Below, piece by piece: positions 20,151 to 29,577 of a stretch of 64,000 nt of DNA. Positions within the stretch are counted from its first letter, which is position 1, and each line of letters starts with the position of its first letter. The DNA comes from Sphingomonas sp. (GTDB lineage: Bacteria > Pseudomonadota > Alphaproteobacteria > Sphingomonadales > Sphingomonadaceae): the NCBI RefSeq assembly GCF_024508665.1, contig NZ_JANINP010000006.1, positions 848,501-912,500 of the forward strand. The letters are read 5' to 3'. The notes under the pieces were generated by a model. The model did no database searches. It was not told the origin of the DNA and saw only the letters and a program-made list of their open reading frames with translations. A program made the position numbers and the translations under genes.

Positions 20151-21509
20151 TCAGCCGATCACGGCCTTCAGGTTCATGAATTCGTGCAACCCCCAAGGAC
20201 CCAGCTCGCGACCATGGCCCGAGCGTTTGATCCCGCCGAACGGTGCCTCGGGAGTCGAAGAAAGCATGCGGTTGACTGCAGTCATGCCGGCGGCGATGTC
20301 GCGGGCGAAGCGCTCCTTTTCGGCATCGTCATTGGTCCAGACCGACGACCCCAGTCCGAACGGCACGTCGTTCGCGAGCGCGATCGCCTCGTCGATATCC
20401 TTGACCTTGAACACCATTGCGACCGGACCGAACACTTCCTCCTTGGCGACTTCGCTGTCGGGATCGATATCGACCAGCACGCCAGGCGTCAGATAGGCGC
20501 CGGGCAGATCGGGTTTCTCCGCGCCGAACAGCAAGGTCGCGCCGGCGTCGCGGAACTTGTCCATTTGGCCGAGCACGGTGTCGCGTTGTTCCTCCGAGGA
20601 TAGTGGTCCCATCTCGGTCCCTGGATCCATTGGGTCGCCGGTCTTCACCGCTTTCATACCGGCCGAGAACGCGTGCATGAAATCGTCATAGACGTCGGCA
20701 TGGACAATCATGCGCTTGGCGCAGATGCAGGATTGGCCGGTATTCTGGGTCCGCGCCGTGACCGCGGTCTTGGCGGCGAGCGCTATGTCGGCGGATGGCA
20801 TGACGACGAACGGATCCGATCCGCCGAGTTCGAGCACGACCTTCTTGAGCGCACGGCCAGCGGCCTCGGCGACCTTGGCCCCGGCGCCTTCACTACCGGT
20901 CAGCGTCACCGCGACGATGCGGTCGTCGGCGATCAGGTCGGCGACCTTGCCCGACTTGATCGCCAGGTTCTGGAACAGGCCTTCGGGCGCTCCGCCCGCC
21001 AGGATCGTCTCCTCCAGCGCGGCAGCGCAACCCTGGACCGACGACGCGTGCTTCAGCAGTCCGACATTGCCCGCCATGATCGCCGGCGCGGCGAAGCGGA
21101 CCACCTGCCAATAAGGGAAATTCCACGGCATCACGGCGAGCACCGGCCCCATCGGCAACCAGCGCGCTACGGCATGGCCGACCGGCGTGTCGACCTCCAT
21201 GGACTTGAGTAGCTGCGCCCCATGCCGAGCATAATAGCGGAAGGCGGAAGCGCATTTCTCGACCTCGGCGACGGCGGACTTAAGCGTCTTGCCCATTTCC
21301 TCGGTCGCGATCCGCGCTAGCCGATCCTTGTCGTCCTCGAACCGCTCGGCGATGTGGCGGAGCAAGGTCATGCGATCGGCAAGTTCGCTCTCGCGCCAGA
21401 TGAGAAAAGCCTCGTGCGCCTTGGCCAGCCGCGCGTCGACCTGGGCATCGGTCAGTTCGGCGAAGCTCCGCCCGGGTTGGCCGGTGGCGGGATTGATGCT
21501 GGTGAACAT
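20151..21509 (-). CDS. Succinate-semialdehyde-type aldehyde dehydrogenase
   Basis: 452 residues, the length of the compact Sad/YneI-type NAD-dependent succinate-semialdehyde dehydrogenases. N-terminus MFTSINPATGQPGRSF; cofactor region MPWNFPYWQVVRFAAPAIMA; general-base Glu in VVLELGGSDPFVV; nucleophile Cys in NTGQSCICAKRMIV; C-terminal PFGGIKRSGHGRELGPWGLH. It oxidises an aldehyde such as succinate semialdehyde to the acid, which would feed succinate to the TCA cycle. It stands alone, divergent from the GlsB-like gene, with no GABA genes nearby. Other aldehydes are possible. Confidence 0.9.
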   Translation of the reverse strand: MFTSINPATGQPGRSFAELTDAQVDARLAKAHEAFLIWRESELADRMTLLRHIAERFEDDKDRLARIATEEMGKTLKSAVAEVEKCASAFRYYARHGAQLLKSMEVDTPVGHAVARWLPMGPVLAVMPWNFPYWQVVRFAAPAIMAGNVGLLKHASSVQGCAAALEETILAGGAPEGLFQNLAIKSGKVADLIADDRIVAVTLTGSEGAGAKVAEAAGRALKKVVLELGGSDPFVVMPSADIALAAKTAVTARTQNTGQSCICAKRMIVHADVYDDFMHAFSAGMKAVKTGDPMDPGTEMGPLSSEEQRDTVLGQMDKFRDAGATLLFGAEKPDLPGAYLTPGVLVDIDPDSEVAKEEVFGPVAMVFKVKDIDEAIALANDVPFGLGSSVWTNDDAEKERFARDIAAGMTAVNRMLSSTPEAPFGGIKRSGHGRELGPWGLHEFMNLKAVIG

Positions 21510-21665
21510 GGTGCTGCCTTCCTGTTTCGGTCAGCCGAACGCGCGGTCGCCGATGGCGGGTCCAGCAGTTCGGATTCTTACGGGAACCACTCCTCGAACG
21601 AGTCATTGTGCAACCGCAACGGTCATGCAATCCTGCTGACGCCAATGGCCTAAGGAGAGAGAATA

Positions 21666-21917
21666 ATGGGTATCATCCGCATGATCATCATCGGATTGAT
21701 CGTCGGCGCGCTGGCGCGCTGGTTCTATCCGGGTCCCGTCCACGCCGGTTGGATCGTCACGATCCTGCTGGGCATCGCCGGTTCGTTCGTCGCCGGTTTC
21801 TTCCTGCAAATGGTCAATCGCAAAGCGGCCGAGCCCTTCCATCCAGCAGGCCTGATCGCGTCGATCATTGGCGGCATGGTGCTGATCTTCGTCGCACGGT
21901 TGCTGCATATCGCCTGA
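21666..21917 (+). CDS. GlsB/YeaQ/YmgE family small membrane protein
   Basis: 83 residues with three membrane segments. The pattern IIIGLIVGALARWFYPGP, then GWIVTILLGIAGSFVAGFFL and ASIIGGMVLIFVARLL, is that of the transglycosylase-associated / GlsB family of inner-membrane stress proteins. Precise function is unknown; homologues rise under general stress. Strong ribosome site AAGGAGAGAGAATA. Separate from the xseB gene by 57 bp. Confidence 0.9.
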   Translation: MGIIRMIIIGLIVGALARWFYPGPVHAGWIVTILLGIAGSFVAGFFLQMVNRKAAEPFHPAGLIASIIGGMVLIFVARLLHIA

Positions 21918-21974
21918 TGGCATGTGGCGGATCGGCGGTTGCTCCCGCCGGTCCGCTGCCCCATAGCGTGGCGG

Positions 21975-22214
21975 ATGGACACGCCGATCGATGACCTGTC
22001 GTTCGAGGACGCGCTGAAGCGCCTCGAGGAAATCGTCCGCCAGCTCGAAAGCGGCGAGGCGAAACTGGATGACGCTATCCGCCTCTATGAAGAAGGCACG
22101 CGTCTCCGCCAGAAATGCACCGAACGGCTCGACGCGGCGCAGGCGCGGATCGAGGCGATCCGGCTCGATTCGGATGGCCGCCCCGCTGGTGTCGCGCCGT
22201 TCAACGCCGCATGA
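21975..22214 (+). CDS. xseB: Exodeoxyribonuclease VII small subunit
   Basis: 79 residues. Family sequence is clear: SFEDALKRLEEIVRQLESGE and LDDAIRLYEEGTRLRQKCTE, a helical hairpin that binds the large subunit XseA. The enzyme degrades single-stranded DNA. The ATG gives MDTPIDDLSFED. Its stop overlaps the prenyl synthase ATG by 4 bp (ATGA), the common xseB-ispA arrangement. The large subunit is elsewhere. Confidence 0.95.
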   Translation: MDTPIDDLSFEDALKRLEEIVRQLESGEAKLDDAIRLYEEGTRLRQKCTERLDAAQARIEAIRLDSDGRPAGVAPFNAA

Positions 22215-23122
22215 GGGACGGCGCCGTGGCTCCTTCTTTGTCGCTCAAGGCAGCGTTGACCCAGGTCGGCGCGGAGGTGGATCGCCGCTTCGATGTGATG
22301 CTCGCGGTGCCGAACGACGCGCGCGCCGAATTATACCAAGCGATGCGGCATGCGGCGATTGGCGGCGGCAAGCGGCTGCGCCCCTTGCTCGTCTTCGCCA
22401 CTGCCGCCCTGTTCGGGGTCGACCGCGAATGCACCGCGCGCGCCGCCTGCGCGATCGAGGCCATCCATGTCTATTCGCTGATTCACGACGACCTTCCGGC
22501 GATGGATGACGACGACATGCGCCGCGGCAAGCCGACCGTGCACCGCGCCTTCGACGAGGCGGTCGCGATCCTGGCCGGCGACAGCCTCCACGCGCTCGCC
22601 TTCGAATGGCTGGCCGATCCCGCGACCCATCCCGATCCATTCGTTCGCGCCGAACTGGTGCTCGAACTCGCCCGCGCGGCCGGGCCCAGCGGAATGGCCG
22701 GCGGCCAGGCGATGGACCTGAAGGCGGAGACGGCGACCTTCGATCTCCAGACCGTGACGCGCTTGCAGGCGCTAAAGACCGGCGCGCTGATCGGCTGGTC
22801 GGTCGAGGCAGGCGCGATCCTCGGTCGCGTGCCGCCCGAGGGGCGTACGGGCCTGCGCGGCTATGCCCGCGACCTCGGCCTGGCATTCCAGATCGCCGAC
22901 GATCTGCTCGATGTCGAGGGCGACGAGGTCAAAGCGGGGAAGAAGCTCCGCAAGGACGAGAGCGCGGGCAAGGAAACCTTTGTCTCGCTGCTCGGCATCG
23001 ACCGCGCCCGCGGACAGGCGCGCATGCTCGTCGACCAGGCGATCGACCATCTGCGCAGTTATGGGCAGGAGGCCGATCTGTTGCGCAACATCGCGCGCTT
23101 CGTGCTCGAGCGCGACCGCTAA
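22211..23122 (+). CDS. ispA: Geranyl/farnesyl diphosphate synthase
   Basis: 303 residues. Trans-isoprenyl diphosphate synthase of the isoprenoid pathway. First Asp-rich motif in HDDLPAMDDDDMRRGKPTVH, second in IADDLLDVEGD, with GGKRLRPLL binding IPP. The residues before the first motif (CAIEAIHVYSLI, Tyr/Ser) suggest a short product such as farnesyl diphosphate; the exact chain length cannot be set from sequence alone. Translationally coupled to xseB. coaD follows 34 bp later. Confidence 0.93.
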   Translation: MRDGAVAPSLSLKAALTQVGAEVDRRFDVMLAVPNDARAELYQAMRHAAIGGGKRLRPLLVFATAALFGVDRECTARAACAIEAIHVYSLIHDDLPAMDDDDMRRGKPTVHRAFDEAVAILAGDSLHALAFEWLADPATHPDPFVRAELVLELARAAGPSGMAGGQAMDLKAETATFDLQTVTRLQALKTGALIGWSVEAGAILGRVPPEGRTGLRGYARDLGLAFQIADDLLDVEGDEVKAGKKLRKDESAGKETFVSLLGIDRARGQARMLVDQAIDHLRSYGQEADLLRNIARFVLERDR

Positions 23123-23156
23123 CCGACCGCCGGCGGTTGAGGATGGGGAGGGACAT

Positions 23157-23666
23157 ATGACCATTCGCACCGGGGTCTATCCCGGCACGTTCGATCCGAT
23201 CACGCTTGGTCATATGGACATCATTCGGCGTAGCGCGAAGCTGGTCGACCGGCTGGTGATCGGGGTCACCACCAACATTGCCAAGGCGCCCCTGTTCACC
23301 GATGACGAGCGAATCGCGATCGTCCGCCGCGAGGTCGAGGCGACGGGCATCGGCAATATCGAAGTGGTGGGGTTCAGTTCGCTGCTGATGGATTTCGCCG
23401 ACAGCCAGGGGGCGTCGATCGTCATCCGCGGCATCCGCGGCGTCACCGACTTCGAATATGAATATCAGCTCACGGGCATGAACCGCCAGCTCAATCACCG
23501 CGTCGAGACGGTGTTCCTGATGGCCGACGTGTCGCTCCAGCCGATCGCCAGCCGGCTGGTCAAGGAAATTGCGGTGTTCGGCGGCGACATCTCCAAATTC
23601 GTCACCCCCAGCATCCGCGACGAAGTGATCGCGCGAATCGACCGCGACGGCCTGCGGCGGGCTTAG
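23157..23666 (+). CDS. coaD: Phosphopantetheine adenylyltransferase
   Basis: 169 residues, typical. Catalyses the fourth step of coenzyme A synthesis, ATP plus 4'-phosphopantetheine to dephospho-CoA. Nucleotidyltransferase motif GVYPGTFDPITLGHMDI with the TxGH signature, substrate-binding RGIRGVTDFEYEYQLTGMN, and the C-terminal region SRLVKEIAVFGGDISKFV. Ribosome site GGGGAGGGACAT. Same strand as ispA with 34 bp between. Confidence 0.97.
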   Translation: MTIRTGVYPGTFDPITLGHMDIIRRSAKLVDRLVIGVTTNIAKAPLFTDDERIAIVRREVEATGIGNIEVVGFSSLLMDFADSQGASIVIRGIRGVTDFEYEYQLTGMNRQLNHRVETVFLMADVSLQPIASRLVKEIAVFGGDISKFVTPSIRDEVIARIDRDGLRRA

Positions 23667-24032
23667 CCCCGCAAAGGGCGCGAAGATTTGATTCACGCGA
23701 AGGCGCGAAGACGCGAAGATTTTGTTCACGCAGAGGCGCGGAGAACGCAGAGATGTTTCTCTAGGCTGTGTCGGCAGCCATCCAATCAGCGATGACGAGA
23801 AACGAAAGCGCGCTGCCGCGCGCGACTTCTCCGCGTTCTCTGCGCCTCTGCGCGAAACCATTCTTCTTCGCGTCTTCGCGTGTATCAAATAACTGATTGT
23901 TCCCTGGCAGGAGCCGACGCCGCCACTTCAGGCATCGCCTTGCCTCAAAAAAGCCGCACGCACTGCGCATTGGCGCTTGGCGATAATTGCTCTAAGTCCC
24001 CACACCGAACGACCGTCTTTTCCGGAGTGCCC
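23667..24032. repeat. 366-bp gap holding an inverted-repeat element
   Basis: From about 23678 to 23887 lies an imperfect inverted repeat with arms of roughly 55 bp. The left arm reads CGCGAAGACGCGAAGA...CACGCAGAGGCGCGGAGA and the right arm is its approximate complement. About 80 bp of unrelated sequence forms the loop. The left side also shows two tandem units of about 33 bp starting GCGCGAAGATTTGATTCACG and ACGCGAAGATTTTGTTCACG. This CGCAGAGGCGC-type element is widespread in proteobacterial genomes. 23888-24032 shows no gene; it should carry the promoter for the cyclophilin gene. Confidence 0.7.
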
Positions 24033-24797
24033 ATGCGTTTCTTTTTCGGCCTGATTGCGATGATGAGCGTCGCGATCGCCGGCAGTCCTTCGATCGCTGC
24101 CAAGAAGCAGAAGGCGCCTCCAACTCCGCCGGTGGCGGCACGGCTCGCCCCGCCGCCGATGACCGACAAGGAAAATCTGCTCTATCTCGATCTGTCGACC
24201 GGCGGTCGCGTCGTGATCTGGCTGCGGCCCGATGTCGCGCCCAAGATGGTCGAGCGGGTCAAGACGCTGACTCGTCAGCATTTCTATGACGGGCTCAAAT
24301 TTCACCGCGTGATCGACGGCTTCATGGCGCAGACCGGCGACCCCAAGGGGGACGGCACCGGCGGATCGACGCTTCCCGACGTGCCCGCCGAGTTCAACTA
24401 TCTGCCGCACGTGCGCGGCGCGGTGGCGGCGGCGCGCGAGGGTGCTGCCCCGGACGCCTCGCCAGAGGACAAGACCAAGGCGGAAAACAGCGCGAACAGC
24501 CAGTTCTTCATCGTGTTCCTGCCGAAGCTGGCGCTCGACAAGAAATACACGGTGTTTGGCCGCGTCATCTCCGGCATGGAATATGTCGATGCGGTCGAGC
24601 GCGGCGAGCCGCCGGCGAACCCATCGATTATTTACCATGCTTATATCGCCGCGGATAACCCGCCGCCTTATAGCGCGCCGCCGCCGCCTCCTCCGCCGCC
24701 GGCCCCTGTTCTGGCGCCCGCGCCGACGCTGACCACACCGACGCCTGCCGGAAAGACACCTCCGGCGGACAAGGCGCCGGCGCCGGCCAAGAAGTAA
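24033..24797 (+). CDS. Exported cyclophilin-type peptidyl-prolyl isomerase with Pro/Ala tail
   Basis: 254 residues. Signal peptide (RFFFGLIAMMSVAIAG...SIAA), then a cyclophilin domain from about 50 to 215 with the catalytic KFHRVIDGFMAQTGDPKGDG and NSQFFIVF. It catalyses cis-trans isomerisation of X-Pro bonds in the periplasm. The C-terminus from about 215 is a low-complexity Pro/Ala/Lys tail beginning SAPPPPPPPPA, probably a flexible or envelope-binding extension. ATG follows CCGGAGTGCCC. queA starts 26 bp after the stop. A second divergent cyclophilin is at 59743. Confidence 0.92.
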   Translation: MRFFFGLIAMMSVAIAGSPSIAAKKQKAPPTPPVAARLAPPPMTDKENLLYLDLSTGGRVVIWLRPDVAPKMVERVKTLTRQHFYDGLKFHRVIDGFMAQTGDPKGDGTGGSTLPDVPAEFNYLPHVRGAVAAAREGAAPDASPEDKTKAENSANSQFFIVFLPKLALDKKYTVFGRVISGMEYVDAVERGEPPANPSIIYHAYIAADNPPPYSAPPPPPPPPAPVLAPAPTLTTPTPAGKTPPADKAPAPAKK

Positions 24798-24823
24798 TCA
24801 CGATCAACTGACGCGAGGGCGGC

Positions 24824-25906
24824 GTGGACGTCGACCTGTTCGACTTCGACCTGCCGCCCGAGCGGATCGCACTGCGCCCGGCCAGCCCACGCGACGCGGC
24901 GCGGATGCTCGTGCTCGACGGCGCGGGACCGGGCGGCGCGACGCGCGAGCGTCTGGTCAGCGACCTCCCGGGCGAGCTGCGGCGCGGCGATCTGCTGGTG
25001 TTCAACGACACGCGGGTGATCCCGGCGCAGCTCGAGGGCATGCGCGGGAGTCGTTCGGGTGACGGCGCACAAAGCGCGCCTGGGCCGCGGATCGGAGCAA
25101 CGCTGCACAAGCGCGAAGGTCCGCGCCGCTGGCGCGCATTCATCCGCAATGCCAAGCGGCTGCGCGAGGGCGAGACGATCGATTTCGGCGAGGGCGTCAC
25201 CGCGACCGCCGCCGACCGTGCCGAGGACGGCAGCTTCGCGCTCGATTTCGCGGGTGACGAGCCGGTCGAATTGCTGCTCGACCGCGCCGGCCGGATGCCG
25301 CTCCCGCCCTATATCGCCGCGCGCCGTCCGACCGATGCGCGCGACGCCGACGACTATCAGACGATGTTCGCGAACGAGCCCGGTGCGGTCGCGGCACCGA
25401 CCGCGGCTCTGCATTTCACACCGGAATTGATGGCGGCGCTGGACGCGGCCGGGATCGGTCACGTCACGCTGACGCTTCACGTCGGCGCGGGCACGTTCCT
25501 GCCGGTCAAGGTCGAGGACACCGACGAGCACAAGATGCACGCCGAGTGGGGCCGCATCGACGCTGCCACCGCCGATCGCATCAACGCGACGCGCGCCGCC
25601 GGCGGCCGCGTGGTCGCGGTCGGCACCACCAGCCTGCGCCTGATCGAGAGCGCAGCCGATAACGCGGGTCGGGTCCACCCGTTCGAAGGCGACACCGCGA
25701 TCTTCATCACGCCGGGCGTGCGGATTCGCGGGATCGACGGGCTGATGACCAATTTCCACCTCCCGAAATCGACCCTGTTCATGCTGGTCTCGGCGCTGAT
25801 GGGGCTGGAGCGGATGCAGGAGGCGTATGCGCATGCGATCGCGCAAGGATACCGCTTCTATTCTTATGGCGATGCCAGTCTGTTGCTACCGACGCGATCG
25901 GCGTAA
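24824..25906 (+). CDS. queA: tRNA preQ1(34) S-adenosylmethionine ribosyltransferase-isomerase
   Basis: 360 residues, typical. Transfers the ribosyl part of SAM to preQ1 in tRNA to form epoxyqueuosine. [18 protein letters not shown] at the start, [35 protein letters not shown] and [20 protein letters not shown] are the family blocks. Start is GTG. Tgt, which acts before QueA on the same tRNAs, is encoded 2.5 kb downstream on the same strand, with four unrelated small genes between them. Confidence 0.97.
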   Translation: MDVDLFDFDLPPERIALRPASPRDAARMLVLDGAGPGGATRERLVSDLPGELRRGDLLVFNDTRVIPAQLEGMRGSRSGDGAQSAPGPRIGATLHKREGPRRWRAFIRNAKRLREGETIDFGEGVTATAADRAEDGSFALDFAGDEPVELLLDRAGRMPLPPYIAARRPTDARDADDYQTMFANEPGAVAAPTAALHFTPELMAALDAAGIGHVTLTLHVGAGTFLPVKVEDTDEHKMHAEWGRIDAATADRINATRAAGGRVVAVGTTSLRLIESAADNAGRVHPFEGDTAIFITPGVRIRGIDGLMTNFHLPKSTLFMLVSALMGLERMQEAYAHAIAQGYRFYSYGDASLLLPTRSA

Positions 25907-25915
25907 CATCCGCAC

Positions 25916-26305
25916 GTGATCCTCTCCTACGCCCCGACTTCGCTCGCCGACTCCCCTGCCGGGTCCAGCGTGCTCGTCGCGGCGATATCCTGGCTGCAGG
26001 ACTTGTTGCTCGGGACGGTCGCGACGTCCATCGCCGTGATCGCGATCGCAGCGATCGGCTTCGGGATGCTGACGGGGCGAGTCAATATTCGCCATGGCGC
26101 GACCGTCGTCCTGGGTTGTTTCATCCTGTTCGGCGCGTCGACCATCGTCAGCGGGCTGCGTTATGCGGCCAGTGGCGTGGGGGGTGATACCGCGCCTCCC
26201 GTGGTCGTCGTCGCGCCGCCTCCGCCGCCCCCGCCGCATGTCCAATCGTCCGGGGTGCCGGCGCCCTACGATCCCTATGCCGGGGCGTCGGTTCCGATCC
26301 GTTAG
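25916..26305 (+). CDS. Orphan TrbC/VirB2-like small membrane protein
   Basis: 129 residues, GTG start 10 bp after queA. Two membrane helices at about 33-53 and 61-82 (TVATSIAVIAIAAIGFGMLT, GATVVLGCFILFGASTIVSG), the pattern of TrbC/VirB2 pilin-type subunits: short loop with GRVNIRHG and small-residue-rich helices. A Pro-rich tail with a run of seven prolines follows. VirB2 proteins form type IV secretion pili, but no virB/trb genes are in the window, and the N-terminal leader is short. It may be a membrane protein that only shares the fold. No ribosome site is obvious, so it may be coupled to queA. Confidence 0.72.
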   Translation: MILSYAPTSLADSPAGSSVLVAAISWLQDLLLGTVATSIAVIAIAAIGFGMLTGRVNIRHGATVVLGCFILFGASTIVSGLRYAASGVGGDTAPPVVVVAPPPPPPPHVQSSGVPAPYDPYAGASVPIR

Positions 26306-26366
26306 CGCACTGAAAGACTTGTCGCGCTGTTGCCGAGCCCGCCCCGCTGAGGCACAGCCTGTCGCC

Positions 26367-26936
26367 ATGCCGCCGAATCGCTTTCCGTCAGCCATCCGCC
26401 GCGGCTTCGCCCTGGCTCCCCGGACTCTCGTGGTCAGCTTCGCCTTGCTGGCGATCGGCCTGTCCCGACCGGCTGCCGCGCAGAACGACAATCGCATTCC
26501 CGTCCCGCTCGGCAGCAAGAAGAACGCGCCGGCATCGATCGCCGCGCCGCCGATCCTGGTGGTCGAGCCGGTAGCGATGATGATTGCCGCATTCGACACG
26601 GACGGCGACGGCCGCGTGACGCGCGACGAGATGCACAAGGGCGTGGCCAAGAGCTTCGCTGCGATAGATACGGCCAATACCAGCAAGCTCGGCTATATCG
26701 CCTTTTCGGACTGGGCGCAGAAATGGCTGGGCGATCCCAACGCCTTGCCCGGCGCTTACGAGACCGACACCGACAGCGATAACCAGATCACGCTGGCCGA
26801 GCTCCAGGCGAAGTTCGATCAGATCTTCACCCGGCTCGACAAGGACAAGGACGGCGTGCTGACGCGTGCCGAACTGCTGACGATCCGCGCCTTTCCGATG
26901 GGCGATGGCGGGAAACGCGGGAAACGAGGCGGATAA
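26367..26936 (+). CDS. Exported EF-hand calcium-binding protein
   Basis: 189 residues. Signal peptide (RTLVVSFALLAIGLS...PAAAQ, cleavage near 39). Three well-formed EF-hand loops: DTDGDGRVTRDE at 77-88, DTDSDNQITLAE at 134-145 and DKDKDGVLTRAE at 158-169, plus a degenerate one near 101. It should bind Ca2+ in the periplasm. Role unknown; similar EF-hand proteins are common in sphingomonads. It precedes the HAD gene by 2 bp, suggesting an operon. Confidence 0.85.
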   Translation: MPPNRFPSAIRRGFALAPRTLVVSFALLAIGLSRPAAAQNDNRIPVPLGSKKNAPASIAAPPILVVEPVAMMIAAFDTDGDGRVTRDEMHKGVAKSFAAIDTANTSKLGYIAFSDWAQKWLGDPNALPGAYETDTDSDNQITLAELQAKFDQIFTRLDKDKDGVLTRAELLTIRAFPMGDGGKRGKRGG

Positions 26937-26938
26937 TC

Positions 26939-27580
26939 GTGGCAGCCGCTCGGCCTCCATATGAATTGGTCATTTTCGATTTCGACGGGACGCTGTCCGA
27001 CAGCGGCCACTGGTTCCTGTCGATCGTCGACGATCTCGCCGCGCGCTTCCGGTTCCGCAGCGTCCATCCCGATGAAGTTGAGGGCTTGCGCAAGCGCACC
27101 ACGCGCGAAGTGATCGACCATCTCGGCATCTCGCGCTGGAAACTGCCGCTGATCGCGCGCCATGTTCGCGCCCGGTTCGGACGGAACACGGACCAGATCC
27201 ATTTGTTCGACGGCGTCCGCGACATGTTGAGGACGATCGACGAGGCCAAGGTCCGGATGTTCGTCTGCTCGTCCAACTCCGAAGCCAATGTCCGGGCCAT
27301 CTTGGGGGCGACGGATTCTGCGCGGATCGAGCGCTTCTTTTGCGGCTCGGGCCTCTTCGGCAAGGTGCGCAAGTTCCGCCAGGCGATCAAGGCGAGCGGC
27401 CTTCCGGCAAGCGCGATCCTGTCGATCGGCGACGAGACCCGCGACATCGACGCCGCGCGCGCGGTCGGGATCGGCGCCGGCGCGGTATTGTGGGGCTACG
27501 CCAATCCGGAAATGCTGATGGCGATGAAGCCCGACAAGACGTTTGCGACGCCGCAAGAGGTGGTCGACTATTTGACTTGA
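26939..27580 (+). CDS. HAD-family phosphatase (phosphoglycolate-phosphatase-like)
   Basis: 213 residues, GTG start 2 bp after the EF-hand gene. HAD motif I VIFDFDGTLSDSGHWF with nucleophile Asp14 and acid/base Asp16; motif II VCSSNSEANVR; Lys in FGKVRKFRQAI; motif IV SIGDETRDIDAARAVGIGAG. A cap domain lies between motifs I and II. It resembles phosphoglycolate phosphatase-like HAD proteins; substrate unknown. Located between queA and tgt. Confidence 0.88.
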   Translation: MAAARPPYELVIFDFDGTLSDSGHWFLSIVDDLAARFRFRSVHPDEVEGLRKRTTREVIDHLGISRWKLPLIARHVRARFGRNTDQIHLFDGVRDMLRTIDEAKVRMFVCSSNSEANVRAILGATDSARIERFFCGSGLFGKVRKFRQAIKASGLPASAILSIGDETRDIDAARAVGIGAGAVLWGYANPEMLMAMKPDKTFATPQEVVDYLT

Positions 27581-27620
27581 GGTCGACAAACTGCTGGGCC
27601 CGCCGCTAGAGCGACGGGCG

Positions 27621-28442
27621 ATGCTTCCCCAGCGCTCCATTCCCAATAGTTTCGACCCCGAGATCGTCGCAGGCATCGATGCACGCCTGGCAGCGGCGGA
27701 ACATAACGAGCATGTGCGCATCCCGATCGCGATCGAGAGCGGCAGTCGGGCCTGGGGCTTTCCGTCACCGGACAGCGACTATGATTGCCGGTTCGTGTTC
27801 GTTCGTAGGCATGACGATTACCGTTCGTTGTGGCAGCCACGCGATGTGATCGAGACGCCCCTTGATGCGATTTACGACGTCGGCGGTTGGGATGTGGGCA
27901 AGCTCATCAAGCTAATGGTCAAGGGCAATGCTGTAGCCATCGAATGGCTGACCTCGCCGATCCGCTATCGCTTTGACCAGAGTATTGCTAACCGACTGCT
28001 GGGCCTAGCCCGCGAAGTGACCGATCGCGCTGCGGTCAGGCGGCATTATTACAACCTGGCCAAGGCGTCATGGACGCCACTTGAGCGCGAGAAGGGCGAT
28101 GTCCCGCTAAAGAAGCTCCTCTATGCATTGCGTCCCGTCGTCGCGATAACCTGGCTTGACCGCCATCCCGGGGAGGTCGTGGCGCCGATGGCGTTCGCGC
28201 AGTCGCTCGATGCGATCGATCTGGCTCCGGCACTGCGTGCCGAGATCGATGCGCTGGTCGAACGCAAGTCGGTCACGGCCGAATTAGGAAGCGCGCCGGT
28301 GCCACCTGCCATCGCCGTTCTGATCGACGGTGCGCTAGCCGCCAATCCGCCGGCTGCCGTCGATCCGGTTTCGCCGGGAGAACGGCGGCGCGCTGCTGAT
28401 CGCGTTTTCCTCGAATTTCTCGACGAACTGGCTCCCGCATGA
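27621..28442 (+). CDS. DNA-polymerase-beta-superfamily nucleotidyltransferase
   Basis: 273 residues. Predicted nucleotidyltransferase of the YcgL type: [20 protein letters not shown] carries the GS motif at 41-42 and metal-binding acids at 51, 53 and 55. The remaining helical part ([18 protein letters not shown] region, then [12 protein letters not shown] and [19 protein letters not shown]) fits the family. Targets are unknown; they may be nucleic acid or protein. Stop overlaps the tgt ATG by 4 bp, so it is expressed with tgt. Confidence 0.85.
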   Translation: MLPQRSIPNSFDPEIVAGIDARLAAAEHNEHVRIPIAIESGSRAWGFPSPDSDYDCRFVFVRRHDDYRSLWQPRDVIETPLDAIYDVGGWDVGKLIKLMVKGNAVAIEWLTSPIRYRFDQSIANRLLGLAREVTDRAAVRRHYYNLAKASWTPLEREKGDVPLKKLLYALRPVVAITWLDRHPGEVVAPMAFAQSLDAIDLAPALRAEIDALVERKSVTAELGSAPVPPAIAVLIDGALAANPPAAVDPVSPGERRRAADRVFLEFLDELAPA

Positions 28443-29575
28443 CTCCCCGTTTCGATTTCAAGATCCACGCCACCGACGGCAAAGCGCGCACCGGTGAAAT
28501 CGCGATGCGGCGCGGCACAATCCGTACGCCGGCCTTCATGCCGGTCGGTACCGCCGCCACGGTCAAGGCGATGAAGCCGGACGACGTGCGTTCGGCCGGT
28601 GCCGACATCATTTTGGGCAACACCTATCATCTGATGCTCCGGCCGACTGCCGAGCGCGTCGCGCGACTGGGCGGGCTGCATCACTTCATGGGCTGGAATC
28701 GGCCTATCCTGACCGACAGCGGCGGTTATCAGGTGATGAGCCTGTCGGAGCTGACCAAGCGCGACGAGACCGGCGTCGAGTTCAAAAGCCATCTCGACGG
28801 CACACGCCACCTGATGAGCCCGGAGCGCTCGATGGAAATTCAGCGGCTGCTCGGATCGGACATCGTCATGGCGTTCGACGAACTGGTGCCGACGACGTCG
28901 ACTCCCGAGGTCCAGGCGGCGGCGATGGCGCGGTCGATGCGCTGGGCGTGGCGATCGCGCGACGCATTCCTTGGCGGCGGCGAGCATGCCGACAATGCCG
29001 CGCAATTTGGCATCCAGCAGGGCGCGCTCGATGAGCAATTGCGGGGCGAGAGCGCGGCGGCGCTGACCGAGATCGGGTTCGACGGCTATGCCATTGGCGG
29101 GCTCGCGGTGGGCGAGGGGCAGGCGGCGATGTTCGGCTGCCTGGATTTCGCGCCGGGCCAGTTGCCTGCCGACAAGCCGCGCTATTTGATGGGCGTGGGC
29201 AAGCCGGATGATATCGTCGGCGCGGTCGAGCGAGGGGTCGACATGTTCGACTGCGTGCTGCCGACGCGATCGGGGCGGACGGGGCAGGCGTTCACGCGGA
29301 CCGGGCCGATCAACATCCGCAACGCGAAGTTCGGCGAGGATCAGGGGCCGCTCGATCCCGAATGCGGCTGCCCGGTCTGCGCGACCTGGGAACGCGCCTA
29401 TCTCCACCATCTCGTCCGCGCCGGAGAAATTCTTGGCGCGATGTTGATGACCGAGCACAACATTTGGTTCTACCAGGCGTTGATGGCGGACTTGCGCGCG
29501 GCAATCGCCCAGGGAACGCTGAACGCATTTGCGAGCGGATTCCGGGCGCGCTACGGACAGGGTCGAGGAGAGTGA
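28439..29575 (+). CDS. tgt: tRNA-guanine transglycosylase
   Basis: 378 residues, normal. Swaps guanine-34 for preQ1 in tRNAs with GUN anticodons, the step before QueA. Catalytic Asp in [14 protein letters not shown], second Asp in [19 protein letters not shown], substrate-binding [13 protein letters not shown], and the zinc site CGCPVC plus a distal His in TEHNIW. Overlaps the nucleotidyltransferase gene (ATGA) and is followed by a short membrane-protein gene. Confidence 0.97.
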   Translation: MTPRFDFKIHATDGKARTGEIAMRRGTIRTPAFMPVGTAATVKAMKPDDVRSAGADIILGNTYHLMLRPTAERVARLGGLHHFMGWNRPILTDSGGYQVMSLSELTKRDETGVEFKSHLDGTRHLMSPERSMEIQRLLGSDIVMAFDELVPTTSTPEVQAAAMARSMRWAWRSRDAFLGGGEHADNAAQFGIQQGALDEQLRGESAAALTEIGFDGYAIGGLAVGEGQAAMFGCLDFAPGQLPADKPRYLMGVGKPDDIVGAVERGVDMFDCVLPTRSGRTGQAFTRTGPINIRNAKFGEDQGPLDPECGCPVCATWERAYLHHLVRAGEILGAMLMTEHNIWFYQALMADLRAAIAQGTLNAFASGFRARYGQGRGE

Positions 29576-29577
29576 GC

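Noticed and set aside
23678..23887. CRISPR array
   Set aside because: Units are inverted and only two tandem copies exist, with no regular spacers or cas genes.
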